Assembly: GCA_964566545.1 (NCBI GenBank)
Contig: CAZMIX010000016.1
Span: 1 to 43,971, forward strand
Length of the DNA stretch: 43,971 bases
DNA from: JAEYFP01 sp964566545
Lineage (GTDB): Bacteria; Bacillota; Clostridia; Lachnospirales; Lachnospiraceae
Direction: 5' to 3'
Part shown: piece after piece, positions 16,790-24,636 of the stretch
Numbering within the stretch: the stretch's first letter is position 1
How the letters are laid out: every line of letters starts with the position of its first letter
Translations under genes and position numbers: made by a program
Notes under the pieces: model-generated
The model's database searches: none
What the model was told of the DNA's origin: nothing
What the model saw: the letters and a program-made list of their open reading frames with translations, nothing else

Positions 16790-16818
16790 ATTATAATATG
16801 CAATGCGTAAAGTTTCAA
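16790..16818 (-). promoter_or_regulatory. Consensus promoter for the antisense RNA
   Basis: Reading the minus strand: TTGAAA (16818-16813), exactly 17 bp, TATAAT (16795-16790). It is among the best promoter matches in the window and has no protein gene behind it. Confidence 0.8.
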
Positions 16819-16891
16819 GAGGATAATCCGCATTTATCAATTAATTCGGAAAGCATTTGGAAAAACAGGAGATTGGGATGCTTCTTGCTTG

Positions 16892-16920
16892 TTGAAAAGC
16901 AGCCGTATTTTTGATAAAAT
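16892..16920 (+). promoter_or_regulatory. Promoter for the GH20 gene
   Basis: TTGAAA (16892-16897), 17 bp, TAAAAT (16915-16920), 26 bases upstream of the chosen start codon. Confidence 0.7.
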
Positions 16921-16945
16921 GGAAAAATGAACGGAGATGACAAAC

Positions 16946-18820
16946 ATGAAGCTGAATACGACCGGTTGTGTAAAGGAATTACAGTTTGTCGCAGGAGAAC
17001 TCAATTCTTTTCTTTCTGTCAGGGAAAGAGTGGATGAGCTTGTTTTGACGGCGGAAAAAATGGCGGCGGCGGGGTACCGGATCGAGCGCACCTTAGAGGG
17101 TGTGAAGGTTTATTTCCATGAGCTGACCGATTTTTCCCGCGCGCTGCTTACGATTGCCTCGATGGAGCAGCAGGGACAGTGCGCCTATAAAAAAAGTGAG
17201 GCCAGAAGCATTGAAGAATTCGGCATCATGCTCGATTTATCGAGAAATGCCGTGATGCGCCCCGATGCGGTGAAACGGTTTCTTTGTTACGCGGCGCTGA
17301 TGGGCTATACGTTTGTCGGCTTTTATATGGAGGATACGATCGAGATTGAGGGCGAGCCGTATTTTGGTTATATGCGCGGCGCGATGACGCTTGAGGAGCT
17401 AAAGGAGCTGGATGCTTACGCGGCGCGCTTTGGCATTGAGCTGCGGGGCTATGTGCAGACGCTCGCGCACTTGAACCAGATCACGCGCTATGAGGAATAT
17501 CAGGAAATCATCGATGTGGATGATATTTTGCTGTGTGGGGAAGAGAAGACCTATGCGTTCATCGAACGTCTGCTCAAGACGGTATCGGAGGCGTTTGCGA
17601 GCAGAAAAGTCAACATCGGCATGGACGAGGCTTATATGGTCGGGCTTGGAAAGTATTTGCAGAAAAACGGCTATCACAACCGGGAAGAGGTGATTTTAAA
17701 CCATCTGGGACGCGTGATGGAAATTTGTAAAAAACATGGCCTGGAGCCGGAGATGTGGAGCGATATGTTTTTCCGGCTGGCGTATGCGGGGGAATATTAT
17801 GTAAACGATAAAGAGCCGGTTTCGATGCCGGATATCCCGGACGGCTTGACGCTCGCTTATTGGGATTATTTTTCGACGGATGCGAAGCATTACGCGCAAA
17901 TGCTTAAAAAACATCAAAAAATTGCGAAGGAGGTTTCGTTTGCCGGCACCGCTTGGCGGTTTACCGGTTTTACGCCGCACAACCGTTACAGCTTAAAGAC
18001 GGGTCTTGCGGCGACAAAGGCGCTTCGGGAGGCTGGCATCAAACGCAACGTCATCACGTGCTGGGGCGATAACGGCGCGGAGGCGAGCAGCTTTTCTCTT
18101 CTGCCTGCGCTGTACATGAACGCGGAATATGTGTATGCCGCGGATGCGGACTGCGCCGATACGGAATGTGAAAAGTTTGCGGTTCTGACAGGACTTCCCT
18201 TCGAAGACTTTTTAAAAATCGATGACAGCAATCTCTTTAATGAGAACAGCGAGGAGCATAACAATTCTTCCAAATTCCTGCTGTTTAACGACCCGCTGAT
18301 CGGGATTTTTGATTCGCTTGCGGCGCAGGAGGACAATCTGAGCGGGCATTATAAAAAGGTGATTGAAAAACTCACACCTCTGACAGCACATGAGCGGTTC
18401 GGTTATTTGTTTGAAACACAGCTTTGTCTGTGCGAGGTGCTCAAGGAAAAGGCCGTGCTCGGCATCCGATTGCGAAGCGCTTATGAAGAAAATGACAGGG
18501 AGGCGCTGCTTGCGCTTGCGGAAGAGGCGATTCCGTCGGTTTTAAAAAATCTGGAGCGGTTTTTTAATGTATTCGAAAAGCAGTGGATGACTGATAACAA
18601 ATCATTTGGCTTCGAGGTACAGTGCCTGCGTCTTGGCGGCCTCACGAAGCGGCTCGAATATACGAGGCGCGTACTGATTTCTTATTTGGAGGGCGAACAG
18701 GATCAGATCGAGGAGCTTAAGCAGCCTCTTAAACCTTACCATTATTTTAACGAGTCGAGTCTCTATTCACAGCGCTATCATATGTGGAGCGACATGGTGA
18801 CGCCGGGAGTTATCGGATAG
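16946..18820 (+). CDS. Family 20 glycoside hydrolase (beta-N-acetylhexosaminidase, GcnA type)
   Basis: 624 residues from ATG 16946; the in-frame ATG at 16937 abuts the GGAG ribosome binding site with no spacing, so the later one is preferred. There is no signal peptide, so the enzyme is cytoplasmic. It has the (beta/alpha)8 features of GH20: MGYTFVGFYMEDTIEIEGEPYFGYMRG, a conserved ELRGYVQTLAHLNQI strand, and the catalytic Asp227-Glu228 pair in NIGMDEAY. A C-terminal helical region of about 200 residues follows. Cytoplasmic members remove terminal N-acetylglucosamine or N-acetylgalactosamine from imported oligosaccharides. The substrate is unknown. Confidence 0.8.
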   Translation: MKLNTTGCVKELQFVAGELNSFLSVRERVDELVLTAEKMAAAGYRIERTLEGVKVYFHELTDFSRALLTIASMEQQGQCAYKKSEARSIEEFGIMLDLSRNAVMRPDAVKRFLCYAALMGYTFVGFYMEDTIEIEGEPYFGYMRGAMTLEELKELDAYAARFGIELRGYVQTLAHLNQITRYEEYQEIIDVDDILLCGEEKTYAFIERLLKTVSEAFASRKVNIGMDEAYMVGLGKYLQKNGYHNREEVILNHLGRVMEICKKHGLEPEMWSDMFFRLAYAGEYYVNDKEPVSMPDIPDGLTLAYWDYFSTDAKHYAQMLKKHQKIAKEVSFAGTAWRFTGFTPHNRYSLKTGLAATKALREAGIKRNVITCWGDNGAEASSFSLLPALYMNAEYVYAADADCADTECEKFAVLTGLPFEDFLKIDDSNLFNENSEEHNNSSKFLLFNDPLIGIFDSLAAQEDNLSGHYKKVIEKLTPLTAHERFGYLFETQLCLCEVLKEKAVLGIRLRSAYEENDREALLALAEEAIPSVLKNLERFFNVFEKQWMTDNKSFGFEVQCLRLGGLTKRLEYTRRVLISYLEGEQDQIEELKQPLKPYHYFNESSLYSQRYHMWSDMVTPGVIG

Positions 18821-18884
18821 TGATAAATTCACTTAGGACAAACTTTATTTAACTACTTTATAAAAGGAAGAAAAGGAAAACAGA

Positions 18885-20086
18885 ATGAGCGAAGCAGTTG
18901 TGACCTTAAAAAAGGGAGAAGGGCGTCTGCTCAAGGCGGGCGGCATGTGGATCTTTGATAATGAAATTGCTTCTATAGCGGGAAGCTTTGCGGACGGAGA
19001 TATGGTTCTTGTCCATGATTTCGATGGATATCCGATGGGGAAAGGGTTTATTAATAGCGCCTCCAAAATCCGCATTCGCATGATGACACGAAATAGTGAT
19101 CAGCAGGTGGACGAAGCGTTTCTGAAAGAGAGGCTCCGCGCGGCGTGGGAATACCGGAAAAAGACGATCGATACCGCAAGCTGCCGTTTGATTTTTGGGG
19201 AGGCGGACTTTCTGCCCGGCATCGTCATTGATAAATTCAAAGATGTGCTTGTCGTGGAATCGCTCGCGCTTGGCATCGACCGATTGAAGCCGCAGATCAT
19301 CAGGCTTTTGCAGGACTTGCTAAAAGAGGACGGGATTCAGATCCGCGGCGTTTATGAGCGGAGCGACGCGAAGGTGCGCGAGAATGAGGGGATGGAGCGT
19401 ATAAAAGGTTTTTTGTCGCCGAAATTTGATACAGACGTTGCAATCGTTGAAAATGGCGTAAACTATATGGTAGATGTGAAAGATGGCCAAAAGACAGGCT
19501 TCTTTTTGGATCAAAAATACAATCGTCTCGCGATTCAGAGGCTTTGTACGGGGGCAAGAGTGTTGGACTGCTTTACCCATACAGGATCGTTTGCGCTGAA
19601 TGCGGCAAAAGGCGGCGCAAAAGAGGTGATCGGTGTCGATGCCTCCGAGCTTGCGATCAAGCAGGCTAAAAAAACGCTGCGCTCAATGGGTTTTCAGACC
19701 GCGTTTCTTTTTTGTGCGAGGATGTGTTTAAGCTGCTTCCCGCATTGGAAGAAAAGAAAGAGCAGTTTGACATTGTTATTTTAGATCCACCCGCATTTGC
19801 AAAATCCCGCAGTTCCATCAAAAATGCGGCAAAAGGCTACCGGGAAATCAATCTGCGCGCGATGAAGCTCGTGAAGGACGGCGGCTTTCTGGCGACCTGC
19901 TCCTGTTCGCATTTTATGACCTACGAGCTGTTTACGGAGACGATCCGCCAGGCGGCGCGAAGCGCCCACAAACGCCTGCGCCAGATCGAATACAGAACCC
20001 AATCCCCAGATCACCCGATTCTCTGGTCTGCAGAGGAATCCTATTATTTGAAATTTTATATTTTCCAAGTCTGCGATGAACGGTAG
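18885..20086 (+). pseudogene. RlmI/RlmK-type 23S rRNA (cytosine-C5) methyltransferase, frameshifted
   Basis: The family protein is about 400 residues, which is the span here, but it is read in two frames. The first frame (18885 to about 19674) gives the PUA-like N-terminus, the EADFLPGIVIDK domain and the SAM-binding strand ARVLDCFTHTGSFALNAAKGGA. The second frame (about 19676-20086) gives the expected continuation (NAALNGFSDRVSF, then CEDVF), the catalytic LDPPAFAKSR and the CSCSH motif. The frames join if one A is added to the A7 run at 19668-19674. Everything else looks intact, so this is a single-base deletion, a sequencing error, or a site of slippage. It would methylate a cytosine of 23S rRNA. 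Ribosome binding site AGGAAG upstream. Confidence 0.85.
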
Positions 20087-20113
20087 AATTCGGTAGCCGA
20101 TATTTTTTATATG

Positions 20114-20122
20114 TGATATACT
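20114..20122 (+). promoter_or_regulatory. Possible extended -10 promoter for the polysaccharide genes
   Basis: TGATATACT is an extended -10 element with -10 TATACT at 20117-20122. No good -35 was found. A transcript from here would carry the palindrome at 20145-20210 in its leader. Confidence 0.35.
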
Positions 20123-20144
20123 GCACGTAGGCAATGAGCAGTGC

Positions 20145-20210
20145 ACAAGAATACAAGGACAGTTTGTCCGTTGTGCTTGCACATAAGGCAAACTGTCCTT
20201 GTATTCTTGT
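20145..20210. repeat. 22-bp perfect palindromic element (copy 1)
   Basis: Arms 20145-20166 and 20189-20210 are perfectly complementary over 22 bases. The 22-base centre contains a nested stem TGTGC-TT-GCACA (20172-20183). With no T-run it is a stable stem-loop rather than a classical terminator. A related element with the same GTGC/GCAC core lies at 27452-27500. Confidence 0.8.
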
Positions 20211-20340
20211 CCAGGGCGAAGCCCGTGACCGAGGCTCGTAAAGCGAGTCGAGGTGCACTGCGCGCCCCAACACCCCCTAACCTTGTGGCTTCCACTCCCG
20301 ACGCAGCGAGCGAAGCAAAGCCGCGCCGCTTACACCCAAA
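20211..20340. repeat. GC-rich tail of palindromic element 1
   Basis: About 120 bases with base composition unlike the neighbours, a small stem (GGCTCG/CGAGTC near 20233-20250) and the 13-mer CGAGCGAAGCAAA at 20307-20319. The same 13-mer, in the same relative orientation, flanks copy 2 (27434-27446, minus strand). A short plus-strand reading frame here (20141-20347) has no ribosome binding site and I do not regard it as a gene. Confidence 0.5.
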
Positions 20341-20377
20341 GAAGTAAAACCAACCTCACTCCGAAAGGAACTTTTCC

Positions 20378-21805
20378 ATGCAGCGAATCAGCAAAAAAAG
20401 CCGTCTGCTTGAGACGTATTCACTCATATTGATCGATATGCTGGGCATCCTGATTTCTTACGCAGGAGCTCTTTGGCTACGCTTTCGGGGGCTGACCGGC
20501 GGTTATTCACAGATCCATTATTCGGTCGGCGCTTATATACTTATTATCGCGCTGCTATATAGCATGATGACCGAGTGGAACAGAGGTTTTTTTGATCGGG
20601 GAATGCTTGTAGAGCTGATTGCGATTATAAAATATAATGCTGTGCTTCTGCTTGCGATTAGTACCATCGTGTTTTTGATTAAGCTGGGAGAAACGTTTTC
20701 TCGGCTTGTATTTGGCTATTTTGCCGTGCTCAATATTGTTGTCACGTATCTTCTTCATCTTTTATTCAAAAAATATATGTTGGAATATTACCGGAATAGC
20801 GCGAGCAGTGACAAGGTTATGGTCGTCACGCAGAGTAAATATGCCGATAAGCTTGTGAAGAAAATACTTGCACAGAAAGCATGGAATTATGCGATCAACT
20901 CAATTGTGCTCGTGGATGAGCCGCTTAAAACGGGAGGATCCAAAAGGATCGAAGGCATTCCCGTCGTTGCGGATGGGGAGAATTTATTTGAGGTCGCAAG
21001 GCAGCTTACACTCGATGAAGTGTTTCTTTATCTTCCGGGTGTACCGATTGAAACGGTAAAGGAGATTATTCAGGGCTTTGAGACGATGGGCGTAACTTGC
21101 CATTACAATGTGGAAATACCGGAGCTGAATCTGGAAGGAAAGACGGCGGGCAATTTTGCGGGCTATGCAGTCATGACGTTTTCCCTGCAATATCTGGACT
21201 ACCGGCGGATGCTGTTAAAGCGCTGCGTTGATATTGCCGGCAGTGTTGCCGGATTATTTATCACAGCGGTGCTGATGCCATTTGTGGCGCTTGCAATTAA
21301 AATCGAATCAAAGGGGCCGGTGTTCTTTTCCCAAATTCGGATAGGCAAGAATGGGCGACGCTTTAAAATATGGAAATTTCGTTCAATGTATGTTGATGCG
21401 GAGAAACGAAAAAAAGAACTCGAACAGAAAAATGAAATGCAGGGTCTGATGTTTAAAATAGAGGACGATCCACGTATTACGAAAGTGGGTAAATTTATCC
21501 GCAGGACGAGCATTGACGAGCTTCCGCAGTTTTATAACATTTTGAAGGGCGATATGAGCCTTGTCGGAACGAGACCACCCACCGTGGATGAATTCGAGCA
21601 GTATAACATTCATTACCGCAGAAGGCTCAGCATCACGCCGGGGCTGACCGGCATGTGGCAGGTAAGCGGCAGAAATAGGGTCAACAACTTTGATGAGGTT
21701 GTCAAACTGGATTTGGAATATATTGAGAACTGGTCCCTGCGTCTGGATATCAAAATATTGTTACAGACGATCGGCGTTGTGCTGTTTGGCAAGGGAGCAA
21801 AATAG
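20378..21805 (+). CDS. Polyprenyl-phosphate glycosyl-1-phosphate transferase (WbaP/WcaJ-type)
   Basis: 475 residues. Four to five membrane segments are in residues 15-130, a central nucleotide-binding-like domain follows (about 145-255), and the last membrane helix is at about 283-308. The catalytic bacterial sugar transferase domain then runs to the end. Its motifs are KRCVDIAGSVAGL, GPVFFSQIRIGKNGRRFKIWKFRSM, the DELPQF/NILKGDMSLVGTRPP block and SITPGLTGMWQVSGRN. The enzyme moves a sugar-1-phosphate from UDP-sugar to undecaprenyl phosphate, the first step of capsule or exopolysaccharide repeat-unit synthesis. The next gene is a glycosyltransferase suited to the second step. Confidence 0.9.
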   Translation: MQRISKKSRLLETYSLILIDMLGILISYAGALWLRFRGLTGGYSQIHYSVGAYILIIALLYSMMTEWNRGFFDRGMLVELIAIIKYNAVLLLAISTIVFLIKLGETFSRLVFGYFAVLNIVVTYLLHLLFKKYMLEYYRNSASSDKVMVVTQSKYADKLVKKILAQKAWNYAINSIVLVDEPLKTGGSKRIEGIPVVADGENLFEVARQLTLDEVFLYLPGVPIETVKEIIQGFETMGVTCHYNVEIPELNLEGKTAGNFAGYAVMTFSLQYLDYRRMLLKRCVDIAGSVAGLFITAVLMPFVALAIKIESKGPVFFSQIRIGKNGRRFKIWKFRSMYVDAEKRKKELEQKNEMQGLMFKIEDDPRITKVGKFIRRTSIDELPQFYNILKGDMSLVGTRPPTVDEFEQYNIHYRRRLSITPGLTGMWQVSGRNRVNNFDEVVKLDLEYIENWSLRLDIKILLQTIGVVLFGKGAK

Positions 21806-21820
21806 GGCAAAGGGGCATTT

Positions 21821-22615
21821 ATGGAAGGCAATGAGAAAATGAAGGAACGGCCGTTTCCCGTATGCGAATTGCTGGGTGTTCCCGTTTCCGTCACTACGAT
21901 GGAACAGGTGACGGACTATCTGGAAAATTATATTGACGAGTTGCGCGGGCGGTATGTCTGTGTCGGAAATGTCCACACGACCGTGATGGCGTTTGAAGAT
22001 GCAGAGTATATGCGGGTTCAGCGAGAGGCGGCATTTGTACTTCCCGATGGGAAGCCGCTTTCCGTTGTGAGCAGAAAAAGGGGTTTTCCGCAGGCAGGAC
22101 GAGTCGCGGGACCAGATTTGATGAAGCAGATGTTTTTTAGGGGAGCTGCAGGAAACGGTCTGCGCCATTTTTTTTACGGAGCGACAGAAGCGACACTTCG
22201 ACAGCTTGAGGAAAAGTTAAAGACGCAATATCCCGACCTTCAGATTACGGGTATGTACGCGCCGCCATTTCGAGAATTAACAAAAGAGGAAAATGAGCAG
22301 GTGATTTCGCTGATCAATGATGCAAAGCCCGATTTGATTTGGATTGGTCTTGGAGCGCCCAAACAGGAAAAATGGATGGCAGAACACGAGGGGCAGCTCT
22401 CTGGGGTTATGCTTGGTGTCGGTGCGGGCTTTGATTTTCACGCGGGTACAGTAAAGCGGGCGCCGAAATGGATGCAGAGGCGGAGCCTTGAATGGTTGTA
22501 TCGGCTGACGCAGGATCCAAAGCGGCTTTGGAAACGATATTTGATAACCAACAGGAAATTCATCAGGGAAACGGCGAAGGAAGGCCGTATCCGTAAAAGG
22601 GGAGAACAGCGGTGA
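21821..22615 (+). CDS. WecG/TagA/CpsF family glycosyltransferase
   Basis: 264 residues (start ATG 21821; ATG 21839 also possible). Family signatures are ELLGVPVSVTTMEQ at the N-terminus, CVGNVHTTVMAFEDAEY, LPDGKPLSVVSRKRG (usually DGxG/K), FFYGATEATLRQLEEKLK, IWIGLGAPKQEKWM and GVGAGFDFHAGTVKRAPKWMQRRSLEWLYRLTQDPKRLWKRY at the C-terminus. These GT26 enzymes add N-acetylmannosamine(-uronate) or a similar sugar to lipid-linked GlcNAc. It lies 15 bases after the phosphotransferase gene and overlaps the next gene by 4 bases, so the three form one operon. Confidence 0.9.
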   Translation: MEGNEKMKERPFPVCELLGVPVSVTTMEQVTDYLENYIDELRGRYVCVGNVHTTVMAFEDAEYMRVQREAAFVLPDGKPLSVVSRKRGFPQAGRVAGPDLMKQMFFRGAAGNGLRHFFYGATEATLRQLEEKLKTQYPDLQITGMYAPPFRELTKEENEQVISLINDAKPDLIWIGLGAPKQEKWMAEHEGQLSGVMLGVGAGFDFHAGTVKRAPKWMQRRSLEWLYRLTQDPKRLWKRYLITNRKFIRETAKEGRIRKRGEQR

Positions 22616-24591
22616 GGCGACAGCTATTTTTATTGTGCATGAAATCTTTATCAGTTTCTTATGTAACAAAATTAAACCGGGGCATGTGCATAGTGCTGGC
22701 GACGATATTACTTTTTGGAGGGCTATGCGGCTGTGCGGGTGCCGACCTTGGCGAGGGCGCAAAGGGCAGGGAGCAGGAAACGGAAGGTGCAGCGTCAAAT
22801 GGCATAAGGACAGGCGGCATCAAAGAAGAAAATACGGAAGAACAAATGTCGGCGAATATCAAACAGATGGTCGCCGATCTATCTTTAGAAGAAAAAATCG
22901 GGCAGCTTCTGCTCGTGGATTTTCGTAAATGGGAAACGGCAGATGCATCGGAGGTATCCGATTTAGAGGAAATGAATGACGAGGTTGCCGCAATTGTCGG
23001 TGACTATCACCTCGGAAATATTATTTTGTTTGGAGAAAATTTAAAGGATACAAAAAAAGCCACAGAGCTTGTTTATGCGATGCAGGGGGCGGCAATTTCC
23101 TCCGGCAATCTGCCGTTGCTGATCGGAGCGGACCAGGAAGGCGGATCGGTCACACGTTTGGGACAGGGTACGTGTATGCCCGGGAATATGGCGATCGGTG
23201 CGACAGGAAATCCGGAATATGCCTATGAAAACGGAGGTGTTATCGGCGCTGAGTTGGCGGCGATTGGTATCAATTGTGATTTTGCTCCGGATGCGGATGT
23301 TAATGACAATCCGGATAATCCAATTATTAATCTGCGTTCGTTCGGAGATGATCCTGAGAAGGTGGCGGCAATGGTGAGCCGTATGAGCGATGGGCTGAAA
23401 AGCACGGGTGTGATTGCCTGTGTCAAGCATTTTCCGGGACACGGAAATACATCTACCGACACGCATACGGGTCTTGCGATCGTGGAAAAGACGCGGGAGG
23501 AATGGGAAGCTTGTGAAAAAATTCCGTTTGCGGAGGCAGTCGATAACGGCATCGGCATGGTCATGACAGCTCATATCCAGTATCCTGAATTGGATGACAC
23601 ACAGGTGAATTCAAAGCTTGACGGGGAGCCGGTTTATCTGCCGGCCACGCTTTCCCATAAAATTATTACGGGCGTTCTGCGCGAAGAGATTGGCTATGAT
23701 GGTGTCGTGGTGACGGACGCACTCGATATGCAGGCAATTTCCGATCATTTCGGGGAGAGTGAGGCAATTATCATGGCGCTGAATGCGGGAGCCGACCTGA
23801 TGTGCAACCCGACGACGATGCGTGAAGAAAAAGATTGCAAAAAACTGACGGCAATTTATGCGGCGATCGAAAATGCAGTAGAGAACGGAACGCTTTCTAT
23901 AGAACGGATCGATGAAGCAGCGGGCAGAGTGCTGCTGCTAAAACAAAAATACGGCATTCTGGATACCGCACAATATGAAACACCTGTGAAAGAGCGTGTT
24001 TCACAGGCGTTAAGCATTGTAGGCTCCAAAACGCATCGGGAAATGGAACGGACGATTGCGAGGGAAGCAGTACAGCTTGTATCTGCCGGCAGCTATACGC
24101 CGTTTCAGCCCAAAAAGGAGGATACCGTGCTCGTTTTAATGCCTTATGAAAGCGAGCTTTACAGCATAGAATACGCAATTAACCGGCTACGCGCGGAAGG
24201 ACTGCTCGGAGAGTTTCATATAGAGTTTGTTTCTTATACAAAAAACCCCGAGCCTGATGCTGCGGCGCAGGAGAAGATTAAAAAGGCCGACTATATCATA
24301 CTCGGAAGTGAGATGTATGCGTCCACAAAGAATGAAGCTTCCCACTGGATGAACACCGCGCCGCAATCGGCCGCCGACTTGATAGCGGCGGTAGGGAAGC
24401 AGTCCGTCACAGCTGTTCTCAGCATGGGACTTCCCTATGGGACAGATCGCTACGCGGGCTTTCCATGCTTTCTCAGCTATAGCTACATGGGCATGTCCAA
24501 AGAGGATGCAATAAGCGGAATAACAACAGGAAAATATGGTCCGAACATTCCCGCCGCAATTGAGAAAATCTTTGGAGCGTATTCAAAATAA
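22612..24591 (+). CDS. Lipoprotein GH3 hydrolase (NagZ-like beta-N-acetylhexosaminidase type)
   Basis: 659 residues from GTG 22612 (GTGA overlap with the previous stop, ribosome binding site GGGGAG); ATG 22639 or 22684 are alternative starts. A signal sequence ends in the lipobox GLCGC (Cys41 from the GTG), so the enzyme is anchored outside the membrane. The GH3 barrel carries the GADQEGGSVTRLG motif, the NagZ loop KHFPGHGNTSTDTHTGL (from Lys272) and the nucleophile Asp369 in VVVTDALDMQA. A second alpha/beta domain of about 200 residues follows. NagZ-type enzymes release N-acetylglucosamine from wall fragments. Its place in a polysaccharide operon suggests trimming of wall or surface glycan, though the substrate is not proven. 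Confidence 0.85.
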   Translation: MRRQLFLLCMKSLSVSYVTKLNRGMCIVLATILLFGGLCGCAGADLGEGAKGREQETEGAASNGIRTGGIKEENTEEQMSANIKQMVADLSLEEKIGQLLLVDFRKWETADASEVSDLEEMNDEVAAIVGDYHLGNIILFGENLKDTKKATELVYAMQGAAISSGNLPLLIGADQEGGSVTRLGQGTCMPGNMAIGATGNPEYAYENGGVIGAELAAIGINCDFAPDADVNDNPDNPIINLRSFGDDPEKVAAMVSRMSDGLKSTGVIACVKHFPGHGNTSTDTHTGLAIVEKTREEWEACEKIPFAEAVDNGIGMVMTAHIQYPELDDTQVNSKLDGEPVYLPATLSHKIITGVLREEIGYDGVVVTDALDMQAISDHFGESEAIIMALNAGADLMCNPTTMREEKDCKKLTAIYAAIENAVENGTLSIERIDEAAGRVLLLKQKYGILDTAQYETPVKERVSQALSIVGSKTHREMERTIAREAVQLVSAGSYTPFQPKKEDTVLVLMPYESELYSIEYAINRLRAEGLLGEFHIEFVSYTKNPEPDAAAQEKIKKADYIILGSEMYASTKNEASHWMNTAPQSAADLIAAVGKQSVTAVLSMGLPYGTDRYAGFPCFLSYSYMGMSKEDAISGITTGKYGPNIPAAIEKIFGAYSK

Positions 24592-24636
24592 ATTTTAATA
24601 AAAATCGCCCGCAGGTTTACTATACTTTTAATATGC

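Noticed and set aside
16616..16840. A 74-residue minus-strand frame over the toxin locus
   Set aside because: It starts upstream of the minus-strand promoter's -35 and runs through the terminator stem and toxin gene; the antisense RNA reading explains the promoter better.
19660..19680. Programmed frameshift element in the methyltransferase
   Set aside because: The A-run could slip, but no downstream stimulatory stem or upstream Shine-Dalgarno-like stimulator was evident and the family is not known to use one, so it is kept only as one of several explanations.
20141..20347. A 68-residue plus-strand frame starting in the palindrome
   Set aside because: It begins inside a stem-loop arm, has no ribosome binding site, and its sequence is explained by the repeat element; similar frames occur in the minus strand of the same palindrome.
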